Shown one piece after another: positions 28,161-38,077 of a stretch of 64,000 nt of DNA (the stretch's first letter is position 1; every line of letters begins with the position of its first letter). A program made the position numbers and the translations under genes. Origin of the DNA: Sphingobacteriales bacterium (GTDB lineage Bacteria > Bacteroidota > Bacteroidia > Chitinophagales > UBA2359); contig JADJTG010000002.1 of NCBI GenBank assembly GCA_016711285.1, positions 682,001 to 746,000 of the forward strand. Direction: 5' to 3'. The notes beneath the pieces were generated by a model. It made no database searches. It was given only the letters and a program-made list of their open reading frames with translations, and had not been told where the DNA came from.

Positions 28161-30080
28161 TTATTGTACAATTACTTGATGCGAAATAACCGTGTTGCCT
28201 TGCATATCGCTCAAATGCAGAATATAAGTGCCACTTACCAAAGACTGCGGCGAAAAAGTAAGGCGGTTTTTTCCTTTTTTTATTTTATCTTGTAATAATA
28301 TTTTCACTATATTGCCTTGCATATCGTATAGTGCTATGCGTAAGATTTGGGCGGCGTTTATTTCAAAATCCAATGTTATATCAGAAAAATGGGCGGGATT
28401 TGGAAATAAAGATATAGTAGTAGGCGGAATTGTGGGTATGATAGCAGCAGTATTTTCGTAAGGGGGGCTTTCTACCTGTGCTATCCAAGTGCCGCTTTCG
28501 CTGATACTGCCTGGTCCGAAGGCTACATTTTTGCCGTAAGTACCCGCCAGCCAAGCGCGGTCGCCATTGCTGTAGTCGCGTTGTGCGCCGCTGTAATCGC
28601 CCCAGCGGTCAGCTCCGTTGATAATATCAATGGTTTTATTTCCTTGCTTTAATTGCAACAATTCCGAATAATTCATTCCGTCAAAATACATAGCTCCCAT
28701 ACCCGCATAAGTGTTGGCGGCGGCATAATTGAGCAAAATGATGCTGCGCTCATCGCCCGCTTCGCCGGAGCCGACGTAGGCAAGGTTGGGATAGCCGAAA
28801 TCCAATGTATCGCTGATGATAGTGCTGCTCACTGAGGGCGTTCCGCTTACATTGTTGATGATGCCGTGATATACAGCAGCTTGCCCGTTTTCGTTGCTGC
28901 TGTTGCTTACAAACTGTATGGCATCATTTTCATAAAAAGCTCCCAAAATACGGGCATCGTTGGTGGATAATTTTTGATTGTTGGGTTGCAGGGCATCGGG
29001 GGGCACACGATAGGGCGTATCGCTCACCAAAGCCTGAATGTGCATTTGGGGATTGCTCAAAAACCAGTCATCAATTTCTACTAAAAAAACGGTATCGTTT
29101 TGTTCGGCAAAATTGCGGTTGGATAAAAAATACATATTCGGGTCATACAGACGGCTGCCGCCTTTTACGGGACACAGATTGCGTATAAAATTATCATTGT
29201 ATTTTATATCGTCATAAAATACGGTAGTAAGCTCCGTTTGCAAACCACTGTCTTTTAGTATTTGCCAAATAATAGTTCCCCGAAAACCCTCCTGCCACGT
29301 TTCGCCGTCCTGCAACAAATTCAGGGTGAGGAAGAGTTCTTTTTCGGTGAGGGCAATCATCGGAAAATCCGACCAAGTGCTGTCGTTGTGGGGGTTGCCG
29401 CTCAGTGCAAACAAATTCCAGTCGGCGGTGGGGTCGTTGGTGAGCGAAAAACCCACAATGGCGTGTGTATTTTGCGAATCGTAGCCCGCCAGACAGATAA
29501 AAATAAAACGGTCGGCGGCAGGGTCGTATATAATTTTGGGGTCGTAGCGCGAAGCCGAAATATCGGTGAGGGCGGCGGTAAATCCTTCGAGAGATACGGT
29601 GACAGGTTCGGCATCGGTGCTGTCGGTGTTGAACATGTTGATTTTGGAATTGATAACATACACCACCCAATTATCTTTTGAAACCGCAATATCGTTGTCG
29701 TTGGGAGTGCTGCCGGTATCAAATACGCCATCGGCTTCAAAGAGCAGCGTGGGCAGCGCGGCGGCGGTGCTTTTGTGCGATGATTGGGGTGCAAATGGTT
29801 GGCGAATGATGTTTTTTTTCAGTTGTTGCAAATAGCTGTTGTAGGATTTTCCATCAGGAGCGGGAGCTTCCAAATTCATCACCCGAGTACCGAAGTCGCT
29901 GCGAATGGAGCGCGCATTTATTTGGGCAGCACGCGGCACTTTTTGTATCGGCGACTGATAATAGCTCACCTGTGCCGCTATATGAACCGAAAATATCAGC
30001 AACGATAATACAACTGCCGCACAGCGAAACGCAGAATTGCGAAATTCGCATTGAATATTTATACCAAAAACTACCACCAT
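28161..30080 (-). CDS. Large secreted protein with T9SS sorting domain
   Basis: A 639-residue exported protein. After an N-terminal hydrophobic segment (CAAVVLSLLIFSVHIAAQ) the body has propeller-like beta repeats, e.g. NDNDIAVSKDNWVVYVINSKINMFN, YDPKIIYDPAADRFIFICLAG and DRWGDYSGAQRDYSNGDRAWLAGTYG. The last is like the C-terminal part of secreted proteins described as glycosidase-like or unknown in this phylum. The final 80 residues are a T9SS type A sorting domain (ISLFPNPAHFSDITLDF ... SGTYILHLSDMQGNTVISHQV). No catalytic motif is evident. Start choice is loose: the ATG at 30080 leaves a rather long pre-signal segment, and an internal start is possible. Confidence 0.8.
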   Translation of the reverse strand: MVVVFGINIQCEFRNSAFRCAAVVLSLLIFSVHIAAQVSYYQSPIQKVPRAAQINARSIRSDFGTRVMNLEAPAPDGKSYNSYLQQLKKNIIRQPFAPQSSHKSTAAALPTLLFEADGVFDTGSTPNDNDIAVSKDNWVVYVINSKINMFNTDSTDAEPVTVSLEGFTAALTDISASRYDPKIIYDPAADRFIFICLAGYDSQNTHAIVGFSLTNDPTADWNLFALSGNPHNDSTWSDFPMIALTEKELFLTLNLLQDGETWQEGFRGTIIWQILKDSGLQTELTTVFYDDIKYNDNFIRNLCPVKGGSRLYDPNMYFLSNRNFAEQNDTVFLVEIDDWFLSNPQMHIQALVSDTPYRVPPDALQPNNQKLSTNDARILGAFYENDAIQFVSNSSNENGQAAVYHGIINNVSGTPSVSSTIISDTLDFGYPNLAYVGSGEAGDERSIILLNYAAANTYAGMGAMYFDGMNYSELLQLKQGNKTIDIINGADRWGDYSGAQRDYSNGDRAWLAGTYGKNVAFGPGSISESGTWIAQVESPPYENTAAIIPTIPPTTISLFPNPAHFSDITLDFEINAAQILRIALYDMQGNIVKILLQDKIKKGKNRLTFSPQSLVSGTYILHLSDMQGNTVISHQVIVQ

Positions 30081-30318
30081 ATTTTTATTATAAAAAAAAT
30101 GACCGATAAAATAGATTATAAAATTACATCTTTTAAAAAAAACTACCCCTTAAATTGTGCAAAGCGAGCAATTTTTGACAAAATTATGAAAAAACACAAT
30201 ACTGTTTTCTATTGTACAGATGCACACTGAAAGAAAGCAGAATAGACAAACATCGCCGTTTTTTCAATAAAATTATGAGAAATATCATATTTTTAATGCT
30301 TGAAATGCCTTTTACTTG

Positions 30319-30326
30319 TAATTTTG
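30319..30326 (+). promoter_or_regulatory. Candidate -7 box of trpS
   Basis: TAATTTTG matches TAnnTTTG 26 bases before the trpS ATG. A TTG lies 16 bases further upstream (30300-30302) as a possible, slightly close, -33 element. Confidence 0.5.
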
Positions 30327-30351
30327 TGCCTTTCAAAAACATATTTATGGT

Positions 30352-31365
30352 ATGAGTACAAATAAAAAATATGAAGTATTGTCATGCATACAGCCCACTG
30401 GCGAAATGCACTTGGGTAATTATTTCGGTGCGGTAAAAAATTGGGTAGCCTTACAAGAAAAATACAACTGTATTTACGGAATTGTGGATTTGCACGCTAT
30501 TACTGTTCCATATACACCCGAAGCATTGCGCAACAATACGCTCAATTTGGCAATAGATCTACTGGCTTGCGGAATTGATACAGAACGTTCTATTTTATTC
30601 ATACAATCGTTAGTGCCTCAGCACAGCGAGTTGGCTTGGATTTTTAATTGTATTACTTCGTATGGCGAGTTACAACGCCAAACACAATTTAAAGAAAAGT
30701 CGGATAAAGTGACGCAGGAAAGCGGCAACGATTTTATTTCTACGGGGTTGTTTACATATCCGGTATTGCAGGCTGCCGATATTTTGGTATATAGGGCAAA
30801 GTATGTGCCGGTGGGTCAAGACCAAAGGCAGCACCTCGAACTTACGCGCAACGTTGCCGAGCGGTTCAATTATCGTTTTGGCGAATATTTTGAGTTGCCC
30901 GAACCGCTTTTTACGCCCACAGCCAAAGTATTGTCGCTCGCCGACCCCACCAAAAAAATGAGTAAAAGTTTGGGCGAAAAACATTGGATAGGGCTTTTTG
31001 AGGACGAGAAAAGTATTCGCCAAAAAATTAGCAAGGCGGTGACTGCCACCGGCGAAAGCGGCGGCGAAATGGCTCCGGGTGTGGCAAATTTGTTGGAGAT
31101 GCTGCGGGCTTGCGGCAAAGAAAGCGAATATCAGCAGTACACCAATGATTTTTATGGCGGCACCTTGATGTACGGCAAATTGAAAACGGCGGTAGGCGAT
31201 GCCATTGTAGAACTGACAGAACCTTTTAAACGGCGCAAAGCCGAATTGCTGCAAGATACGGGAGCAGTACAAAATATCCTCCGCGAATCTTCGGAAAAGG
31301 CACGCGAAATTGCGGCACAAACTTTGCACGATATACGTCCGTTGTTGGGTTTGCCCTCTTTATAA
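30352..31365 (+). CDS. trpS: Tryptophan-tRNA ligase
   Basis: A 337-residue class I aminoacyl-tRNA synthetase, normal TrpRS size. The HIGH-type motif is QPTGEMHLGNYFGAV and the KMSKS loop is DPTKKMSKSLGE, binding ATP. Other landmarks are DLHAITVPYTPE, ADILVYRAKYVPVGQDQRQHLELTRN and the C-terminal helical anticodon-binding part. It charges tRNA-Trp in the cytoplasm. The ATG at 30352 follows a -7 box. The region between it and the divergent T9SS-cargo gene (30081-30351) is AT-rich and would hold both promoters. Confidence 0.97.
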   Translation: MSTNKKYEVLSCIQPTGEMHLGNYFGAVKNWVALQEKYNCIYGIVDLHAITVPYTPEALRNNTLNLAIDLLACGIDTERSILFIQSLVPQHSELAWIFNCITSYGELQRQTQFKEKSDKVTQESGNDFISTGLFTYPVLQAADILVYRAKYVPVGQDQRQHLELTRNVAERFNYRFGEYFELPEPLFTPTAKVLSLADPTKKMSKSLGEKHWIGLFEDEKSIRQKISKAVTATGESGGEMAPGVANLLEMLRACGKESEYQQYTNDFYGGTLMYGKLKTAVGDAIVELTEPFKRRKAELLQDTGAVQNILRESSEKAREIAAQTLHDIRPLLGLPSL

Positions 31366-31487
31366 AAGCAGTTTCATTATCTGCCTACACGAATATATAA
31401 ATATCTATTTTTTAACAAATTGGAACTATTTTATTTTGTTTTGTATTCATTATGCAAATAAATAAACAAAAAAACAATTTTTAAATA

Positions 31488-31688
31488 ATGGCACTTACTT
31501 TAGATACAAGCAATGCAAAATTAGGCGGTGTATTAGCGGGTTTGGCGCGTCATTTCAATACCGATGCCACCCTGTTGCGCATTATATATGCTTTATTATT
31601 TTTAGGTTTAGTTCCTTTTATAAAAATAAAAACCTTTGCCCTGATAGTCCTGTATTTTGTGGCTTGGCTGATTATGAGAAAGGATTAA
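31488..31688 (+). CDS. PspC-domain membrane protein
   Basis: A 66-residue protein matching the PspC domain: LDTSNAKLGGVLAGLARHFNTDATLLRIIYALLFLG, then a second hydrophobic segment ALIVLYFVAWLIM. PspC domains sit in the inner membrane; in proteobacteria PspC helps sense envelope stress, but stand-alone copies in Bacteroidota have no defined role. The next gene, a four-helix membrane protein, starts 110 bases later on the same strand and may be part of the unit. Confidence 0.9.
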   Translation: MALTLDTSNAKLGGVLAGLARHFNTDATLLRIIYALLFLGLVPFIKIKTFALIVLYFVAWLIMRKD

Positions 31689-31797
31689 AAACAGCAGGTT
31701 GGTTTGCAAGAGCAAGGCACTCGCACATTAGTAAATATTAACAGACACCGTGTTGGTTATATTTCTTTCTATATCACATCACAATTTAAGTTTTATT

Positions 31798-32343
31798 ATG
31801 CAGTCTTTTTTTAGCAGCGATACGCTTATTACTATTAGCGTAGTGGCGGTATTGAGCGCAATTATTTATTATATTATTTTTTCATTTTTCGGAACAGCAA
31901 ATAACAATATGAGTCGGCGAGATTACAGTGGTGATTTAGTACCCTATCGCGGGGCAGGCGGCACACCGGGCGGCGTGGGCAGGTATTTTATCGGTATGAT
32001 TATGTTTTTGGGCGGCATTTATTTGCTGCTGCGCTCGGTAGCCGTTCACAATTTCGGTTGGGGCTATGGGTTGTTTCGTGTGGGCGGAGCCAACATTACC
32101 ACCGGCTATATCCTCATTCCTTTTATGTTTGGGGTGGGTTTGATTTTTTATAATTATCGCAACATATTGGGGTGGTTTTTGGCTATCGGCTCCTTGGTAA
32201 TGCTCATTTTCGGGATTATTACGAGTGTCAATTTTACTTTTCAGGGTACGAGTGCCTTTGATTTGCTGATTATTTTGATATTAATGGTAGGCGGCTTGGG
32301 ATTGGTACTGAGCAGTTTGGCGAGTCGCCGTTCGCAGTTTTAG
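31798..32343 (+). CDS. Multi-pass membrane protein of unknown function
   Basis: A 181-residue protein with hydrophobic segments at about 8-29, 62-80, 102-120, 125-145 and 155-172, so four or five membrane helices. The loop between the first two is polar and glycine-rich ([21 protein letters not shown]). I do not recognise a family. The ATG at 31798 (MQSFFSSDT) is preferred to an in-frame TTG at 31750. It follows the PspC-domain gene. Transposase debris begins right after its stop, but the gene itself looks intact. Confidence 0.7.
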   Translation: MQSFFSSDTLITISVVAVLSAIIYYIIFSFFGTANNNMSRRDYSGDLVPYRGAGGTPGGVGRYFIGMIMFLGGIYLLLRSVAVHNFGWGYGLFRVGGANITTGYILIPFMFGVGLIFYNYRNILGWFLAIGSLVMLIFGIITSVNFTFQGTSAFDLLIILILMVGGLGLVLSSLASRRSQF

Positions 32344-32358
32344 GGGCGAGCAGCGAAT

Positions 32359-32637
32359 AAGGTCATGGCGGGACAATTGGGGCGAACTGACTGTGTTTTT
32401 CGACTTCCCTTTGGAAATCCGCACAATCATTTATACCACCAATTTAATAAAAAATCTCAACGGTAAAATCCGAAAATACACCAAAAATAAAATGTCATTT
32501 CCTTCAGATGATACCGTATTGAAGTCAGTTTTTCTTGCTTTGAGGAGGCTGCCAAAAAATGGTCTATGCCTATCAGAAACTGAGGTATTATTCTTAACCA
32601 ATTTATGATTATTTTTGACTCAAGACTCAAATTGTAA
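32359..32637 (+). pseudogene. Degraded IS256-family transposase, C-terminal remnant
   Basis: Translation gives [50 protein letters not shown] and [10 protein letters not shown], the unmistakable C-terminal part of IS256-type (MULE) transposases. At the AGGAGG near 32545 one G appears to be missing; restoring it continues [12 protein letters not shown]. There, TGA at 32581-32583 replaces the expected tryptophan codon, after which [17 protein letters not shown] runs to TAA at 32635-32637. The upstream three quarters of the gene, with the catalytic DDE residues, is absent. It is therefore dead. No terminal inverted repeats are seen. It ends about 90 bases from a terminator and 130 from tRNA-Pro. 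Confidence 0.85.
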
Positions 32638-32724
32638 AAAACCCCAACCCAACCTTTTTAACTTACACACTTTGCGGGATAGTGTCCACAGCACATTTTT
32701 TAAACTCTTGTATTGATATATAAA

Positions 32725-32760
32725 AAAAGGTTTCAACAATTGTTTTTGTTGAAACCTTTT
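32725..32760 (-). terminator. Terminator of tRNA-Pro
   Basis: A perfect 15-base inverted repeat, AAAAGGTTTCAACAA (32725-32739) with its complement (32746-32760). In the minus direction the stem ends in a run of T. It lies 10 bases after the tRNA 3' end. Confidence 0.88.
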
Positions 32761-32769
32761 GCATGAAAG

Positions 32770-32845
32770 TCGGGATGACTGGATTCGAACCAGCGACCAC
32801 TCGCCCCCCAGACGAGTACTCTAAACCGGACTGAGCTACATCCCG
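32770..32845 (-). tRNA. tRNA-Pro (anticodon GGG)
   Basis: A 76-base tRNA. Acceptor arms CGGGATG and CATCCCG pair; the anticodon arm is CTCGT-CTGGGGG-GCGAG with anticodon GGG; the T arm contains GGTTCGAATCC. CCA is not encoded. The upstream neighbour (32846-33066) is an AT-rich leader for the TonB-dependent receptor gene on the other strand. Confidence 0.95.
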
Positions 32846-33066
32846 TTTTTTTATTTCAAGCGGCTGCAAAGATACTTTTATTTTTAATTTTGTACAAATT
32901 TTAATTCCTCGCTTTTATCTTGATTTGATGAATAAGTGAAGGTTGCAGTATAAATTTTATATTTTTACCTAACCTTTTTATTACTTTTTTCATCTCAATA
33001 TAAGAATAGCCGTTCATTTGTATAATTTTACATTTTTATATCGTTTTTGAGTTTTTCTTCTTTTGC

Positions 33067-35598
33067 ATGCATAGTTTAAATTTCTGTATCAGTCGTATTG
33101 TTTTCTTGTGCTTTATTTTATTTTTTACTGCTTCTTTACAAGCACAAAGTGTATATGGCACTATCCGCGATACAAATAATGATCCGATTATTGGCGCATA
33201 TATCAGCGATTCGCTGCACCATCGCATTGTGCAAAGTGATGAGCGCGGACACTATGAAATACCACTTCCTGCCGATGAATATACTACGCTTACTTTTCGA
33301 TTTGTGGGGTATATGCCGCATCAGGAAAAAGTAATTGTTTTCGGAAAAGAAAAAAAGCAGGTCAATGTTATTTTGGCGGCTAACAGCATCAACATCAATC
33401 CTTTTGTAGTAAAAGACCGCCGCCTGAATACCGGCAATATCAACCGTATTGACCCCAAACAATTTGAAAAACTCCCCAACCCTTCAGGAAATATTGAGCG
33501 ACTTATTATGCTCACGCAGCCGGGGGTTTTTTCCAACAACGAACTTTCGGCACAATACTCCGTGCGAGGGGGCAATTTTGACGAAAATCTCATTTATGTC
33601 AATGATTTTGAAGTATATCGCCCTTTTTTGATACGCTCGGGGCAGCAGGAGGGTTTGAGTTTTGTAAACCCTGATTTGGTGGGGTCTTTGGCTTTTTCTT
33701 CGGGAGGTTTTGAAGCACGCTACGGCGACAAATTATCATCTGTATTAGATGTGAAATACAAAAATCCGCAGAGGTTTGGCGGCTCAGTGTCGGGGAGCTT
33801 GTTGGGATTTTCGGCACACCTCGAAGGGCAGGCTCTGAAAAAAAAATTGTCGTATTTGGTGGGTTTTCGCAACAAAAGCAACCGCTACCTGCTCAATGCC
33901 TTGCCTACAAGCGGCGGCTACCAACCTTTGTTTTATGATATTCAATCTTATCTTACCTATCGCCTTACACCGCGCTGGCAGTTGCAGTTTATCGGAAATT
34001 ATGCTTTTAATCGCTTCCAATTCATTCCTGAATCTTTAGAAAGCAGCTTTGGCACAGTGTCTTTGCCTTTGCGTTTGCGGGTAGCTTTTGATGGTCAGGA
34101 GCAGGATCAGTTTGCTTCTCAAATGGCGGGAGTTTCGGCTCTTTATACTTCTTCCAACAATCGTTTCAGCCTCAAAATGTTAGCATCTGCTTACAATAGC
34201 CGCGAAACGGAGCGTTTTAATATCATCGGCAGCTATTTTATCGGCGAAGTAGAAAGTGATTTGGGCAAAGAGGAGTTTGGTCAGGTAGTGCGCGAATTTG
34301 GTGTAGGTTCTTATCATTCGTGGGCGCGCAATAAGCTCAATGCCAATGTAGCCAATATGGGCTTGCGTGCCGGATACGACCGTATCAATCATTACATCAA
34401 TGCAGGGCTGACTGTGCAAAAAGAATGGATTGAAGACCAACTCAATGAATGGAATCGTGTAGATTCAGCAGATTATAATTTGCCGTTTTCCATTTACGAA
34501 AGCGAAGATGGCATTACTTTGCAGCGCGTACTCAAAAGCGTTGCCAATATTCAAGTAAATCGTGTGAATGCTTTTGTACAAGATCGTTGGAGTTTTGACG
34601 AAAATGATACTTATATACTTACTTATGGACTGCGGGCTTCTTTCGGTGATTTGAACAATGAATTATTGTTGATGCCGCGTACTCAATTTACTTTTCACCC
34701 CAATTTGCGCAACGACAGCACCGATTTAGTGTTTCGTTTGTCGAGCGGTTTTTATCATCAGCCGCCGTTTTTCAGAGAAATGCGCAATCGGCAGGGCGTA
34801 GTAAACACCGATCTGAAAGCCCAAAAATCGTGGCACTGGGTGGCAGGAATGGATTATCAGTTTTTTATGTGGCAACGCCCTTTCAAATTTACTACCGAAG
34901 TATATTATAAACGTTTGTGGGATTTGGTGAGCTACGAAATTGAAAATGTACTCATTCGTTATTCGGGAAAAAACGATGCCACAGGCTATGCCGCGGGTTT
35001 GGATATGCGGCTCAACGGGGAGTTTGTACAGGGCGTGGAATCTTGGGTTACTTTTTCGTTGTTGAGCACCAAAGAAGATTTGAAAGACGATTTTTATTAC
35101 CAATATTTTGATGCCGAAGGCAATGAACTTTTTGTGGGCTATTCCGATCCCGCTCTGTTTGCCGATACACTTTTGGTGACCCCCGGAGCTATTTCGCGTC
35201 CTACCGACCAGCACTATAACTTTACGATTTTCTTTCAGGATTATCTAAGAGGGAAAGAGAATTTTAAAGTCAATTTGGCTTTGATTTTAGGTGGTCCACT
35301 ACCTTTCAGCCCGCCGGGGAGTGTGCGTTTTCGCAATGATTTCCGTTCTCCTATCTATGGTCGGGTAGATATTGGTTTTTCGGCATTGCTACATCAGCGG
35401 GGCAAAAAAGAGCTGCCCGAACGCCACCTGCTCAATCGCTTCGAAAAAGCGTGGATAGCTTTGGAAGTGTTTAATTTGCTGGGTGTACCCAATACGGTGT
35501 CCTATTCTTGGGTGAATGATTTTTCGGGGAGAGTGTGGGGTATTCCCAACCGCCTCACCACGCGCCGCCTCAATCTGCGCCTAACCTTGGATTTTTAA
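33067..35598 (+). CDS. TonB-dependent receptor with carboxypeptidase-like N-terminal domain
   Basis: An 843-residue outer-membrane receptor. Signal peptide MHSLNFCISRIVFLCFILFF... cleaved near SLQAQS. Residues 27-110 are a carboxypeptidase regulatory-like beta-sandwich (VYGTIRDTNNDPIIGAYI ... RGHYEIPLPADEYTTLTFRFVGY). The plug domain follows (LPNPSGNIERLIMLTQPGV, QYSVRGGNFDENLIYVND, FSSGGFEARYGDKLSSVLDV) and then a 22-stranded barrel ending RRLNLRLTLDF, with the terminal aromatic typical of outer-membrane proteins. It imports an unidentified ligand using energy passed by TonB/ExbBD. No SusD partner lies beside it, so it is not an obvious polysaccharide locus. Confidence 0.93.
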   Translation: MHSLNFCISRIVFLCFILFFTASLQAQSVYGTIRDTNNDPIIGAYISDSLHHRIVQSDERGHYEIPLPADEYTTLTFRFVGYMPHQEKVIVFGKEKKQVNVILAANSININPFVVKDRRLNTGNINRIDPKQFEKLPNPSGNIERLIMLTQPGVFSNNELSAQYSVRGGNFDENLIYVNDFEVYRPFLIRSGQQEGLSFVNPDLVGSLAFSSGGFEARYGDKLSSVLDVKYKNPQRFGGSVSGSLLGFSAHLEGQALKKKLSYLVGFRNKSNRYLLNALPTSGGYQPLFYDIQSYLTYRLTPRWQLQFIGNYAFNRFQFIPESLESSFGTVSLPLRLRVAFDGQEQDQFASQMAGVSALYTSSNNRFSLKMLASAYNSRETERFNIIGSYFIGEVESDLGKEEFGQVVREFGVGSYHSWARNKLNANVANMGLRAGYDRINHYINAGLTVQKEWIEDQLNEWNRVDSADYNLPFSIYESEDGITLQRVLKSVANIQVNRVNAFVQDRWSFDENDTYILTYGLRASFGDLNNELLLMPRTQFTFHPNLRNDSTDLVFRLSSGFYHQPPFFREMRNRQGVVNTDLKAQKSWHWVAGMDYQFFMWQRPFKFTTEVYYKRLWDLVSYEIENVLIRYSGKNDATGYAAGLDMRLNGEFVQGVESWVTFSLLSTKEDLKDDFYYQYFDAEGNELFVGYSDPALFADTLLVTPGAISRPTDQHYNFTIFFQDYLRGKENFKVNLALILGGPLPFSPPGSVRFRNDFRSPIYGRVDIGFSALLHQRGKKELPERHLLNRFEKAWIALEVFNLLGVPNTVSYSWVNDFSGRVWGIPNRLTTRRLNLRLTLDF

Positions 35599-35844
35599 AT
35601 CCCGCGCACCCATACGATGAAAAAGTATTCATAAAAATAAAATAACTGTTTTCTATCTTTGCTGATAATTTTTAAAAAATATTTATTATCTTCACGTTAT
35701 GTATATTTTTTTTTATTATAACAAGTATGCTATTGTATAATGAAGTGCAATTTCGGGGATATAGAATACAGGTATTTTATGGCATAAATATACAGGCTTT
35801 TGTGACGCATCATTGATGCTCCTATCATCTTTTGTGATACACTT

Positions 35845-37269
35845 ATGTACGATTCAAAGTTTATCCAAACCCTCAAAAAAATACACCGCAAAGACCTCAA
35901 ACGCTTGGCGGCATTCATTGAATCGCCCTATTTTAACAAAAAAGAAGAACTCCTCGTTTGTTTTAAGTATTTAATTACTTTTTATCCCGACTTTGATGAC
36001 CTGATTGCCCTCTCTTACGAAAAAGTTTTTGAAGCCGTATTGCCGCACACCCCTTTTTCAAAAAAAGAAGTAGGATATTGGCTCAGTGATTTGAATACTT
36101 TGCTGGAAGAATTTTTGACCATAGAACACCTGAATAAAAAAACGCTTCTAAAAAAGACCTTTTTGCTGGATACTTACACAGAGTTGGGCTTGGAAACTTC
36201 TTTTCAAAAAATATTGCGCGAAGCTAATATAGCTTTGGAGGCTTTTCCGTATCGCAATTCAGAGTATTTTTTTTACAGCTACTTGCTCAGTGTGGCAAAA
36301 AACCTGCACTTCGACCGACAACGCAAACACGATTTTGACGAAAGTTTGCAGCACTCCACCGACCAGTTGGATAAGTACTATTTGTCAGAAAAATTGCGAT
36401 ACAGCAGCGAAATCGTAAACCGGCACAATTTACTCGCTCATCGTTACCAAATAGATGCCGTCAATGAATTGTTGGATTCGTTGCACGATAAATTTTATGA
36501 AGTACCCGTTATCGGTATTTACGCCGCTGTGTTGCGCTCGCTCCAAATGCAAGAAGGCAACGAAGCGGCTTTTCAACAACTCAAAACGCTCCTGCTCCAA
36601 TACGACCATATCCTACCCAAAGGCGAAGCACGCGGCTTGTATTTATACGCCTGTAACTATTGCGCCATAAAAACTCACCAGGGCATATTGCAATACGGAC
36701 ACGATATGCTGGAATTGTACCAAACTATGTTGGAGCGCGACTATGCCTATGACGGCAGCGGCTATTTGTCGCCGTGGACTTATACCAATATTATCCGAAG
36801 CAGCTCGCGGTTGGGGCGTTTGGAGTGGGGCAGCGATTTTGCCGAACAATACAAAGAGCGCATAGACCCGCGCCTACGCGATAATTGTTATTATTTCAAT
36901 AAAGCATATTTGTGTTTTCAGGATAAAAACTACGCCGATACGCTCAAATGGCTGAATTTAGTCGTGTTTGATGATTTGTTTTATACCTGCGAAGTAAAAT
37001 TACTGATGCTCAAAGTATATTATACCACCAACGAAACAGATGCTTTCTTCTCCCTGACAGAATCTTTTGAAGTGTACTTGCGCCGCAATAAAGTGATGGC
37101 TGCCAATAAAAAAACGGGCTATATGAACTTTGTGAAATTGGTAGTAAAAATTATGAGTGTACAGCGCGGCAATAATACAAAACTATCCAAAATAGAGCAG
37201 CAGGTGAAAGAAACTGAAATGTTGGTGGATAGATTGTGGCTGATAGAGCGCATACATCAGAAAAAATAA
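35845..37269 (+). CDS. Conserved-looking helical protein of unknown function
   Basis: A 474-residue soluble protein without signal peptide or membrane segments. It is almost wholly alpha-helical by composition (MYDSKFIQTLKKIHRKDLKRLAAFIESPYFNKKEE at the start), with repeated helix pairs such as EARGLYLYACNYCAIKTHQGILQYG and CYYFNKAYLCFQDKNYADTLKWLNLVVFDD that resemble TPR-like repeats. I recognise it as a type of long hypothetical protein found in Bacteroidota but cannot name a function. Base use is like its neighbours. It lies 245 bases after the TonB receptor and 61 before the DUF445 gene. Confidence 0.75.
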   Translation: MYDSKFIQTLKKIHRKDLKRLAAFIESPYFNKKEELLVCFKYLITFYPDFDDLIALSYEKVFEAVLPHTPFSKKEVGYWLSDLNTLLEEFLTIEHLNKKTLLKKTFLLDTYTELGLETSFQKILREANIALEAFPYRNSEYFFYSYLLSVAKNLHFDRQRKHDFDESLQHSTDQLDKYYLSEKLRYSSEIVNRHNLLAHRYQIDAVNELLDSLHDKFYEVPVIGIYAAVLRSLQMQEGNEAAFQQLKTLLLQYDHILPKGEARGLYLYACNYCAIKTHQGILQYGHDMLELYQTMLERDYAYDGSGYLSPWTYTNIIRSSSRLGRLEWGSDFAEQYKERIDPRLRDNCYYFNKAYLCFQDKNYADTLKWLNLVVFDDLFYTCEVKLLMLKVYYTTNETDAFFSLTESFEVYLRRNKVMAANKKTGYMNFVKLVVKIMSVQRGNNTKLSKIEQQVKETEMLVDRLWLIERIHQKK

Positions 37270-37330
37270 AAAAATATATCGCCTCTCTACACAATAATTA
37301 CACTTTTCGGCGGCATAAGGCACTATTTTC

Positions 37331-38026
37331 ATGGTGGTTTTGTTTGCTATTGCAGATTATTTTTTGAACATTTGCCCCATGATACATTTCTTGACATTAG
37401 TTTCTTTTGTAGATATTCTATTTTATTTATCCTTTCCTGTAGTAGCCGGCGTAGTGGGGTGGCTCACGAACTGGTTAGCCGTCAAAATGCTTTTCAATCC
37501 GCGCGAAGAAAAAGATTTTATTTTGTTCAAATTTCAGGGCGTATTTCCCAAACGCCAAAGAGCCTTGGCTGAAAAATTGGGGGTAGTAGTGGCTACTGAA
37601 TTGTTTTCTATTGATGATATAAAGGAAAACTTAATCAACGAAGACGAAATAGAGCATATCATCAGCCGTATGGAGACACAGGTAGATGATTTTTTAAATA
37701 TAAAAATGCCGCAACGTCACCCTTGGATTAATTTTTTTACGAGCAGCAAAACCAAACTCACCCTCAAAAATGAGATTATGGCAGAAATGCGCATTTTAGC
37801 CCCCGACGTAGTGAACGAATATATGAATAATATCGGGCATCGTATTGATATTCAAAAAACAGTGAGTGATAAAGTAACGTCTTTTTCGGCAGAAAAAATG
37901 GAAGCTATCCTACACGGTATTTTGGATAAAGAGTTTAAATTTATTGAGTTGGTCGGTTTGGTATTGGGGGTAATTATCGGATTAGTTCAGTTAGGGTTTT
38001 TATTACTGAAAGAATCTTTAACCTAG
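37331..38026 (+). CDS. DUF445-family membrane protein
   Basis: A 231-residue protein with the DUF445 start GVVGWLTNWLAVKMLFNPREEK followed by FKFQGVFPKRQRALAEKLGVVVATELFS. Hydrophobic segments lie at about 20-45 and 205-225, with a soluble helical region between. DUF445 proteins are membrane proteins of unknown role, shortened here relative to the 380-420 residue forms. Either ATG, at 37331 or at 37379, could be used; the second leaves the family-like start LTLVSFVDILFYLSFPVV intact and is the better guess. Confidence 0.85.
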   Translation: MVVLFAIADYFLNICPMIHFLTLVSFVDILFYLSFPVVAGVVGWLTNWLAVKMLFNPREEKDFILFKFQGVFPKRQRALAEKLGVVVATELFSIDDIKENLINEDEIEHIISRMETQVDDFLNIKMPQRHPWINFFTSSKTKLTLKNEIMAEMRILAPDVVNEYMNNIGHRIDIQKTVSDKVTSFSAEKMEAILHGILDKEFKFIELVGLVLGVIIGLVQLGFLLLKESLT

Positions 38027-38077
38027 AAAATCTGCACATAAAAATTATGATATATTGAAAAAATTGCTCGCGGTTTT

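Noticed and set aside
32393..32608. A stand-alone 71-residue gene
   Set aside because: Its sequence is the C-terminus of an IS256-type transposase, cut by a frameshift; it is debris, not a gene.
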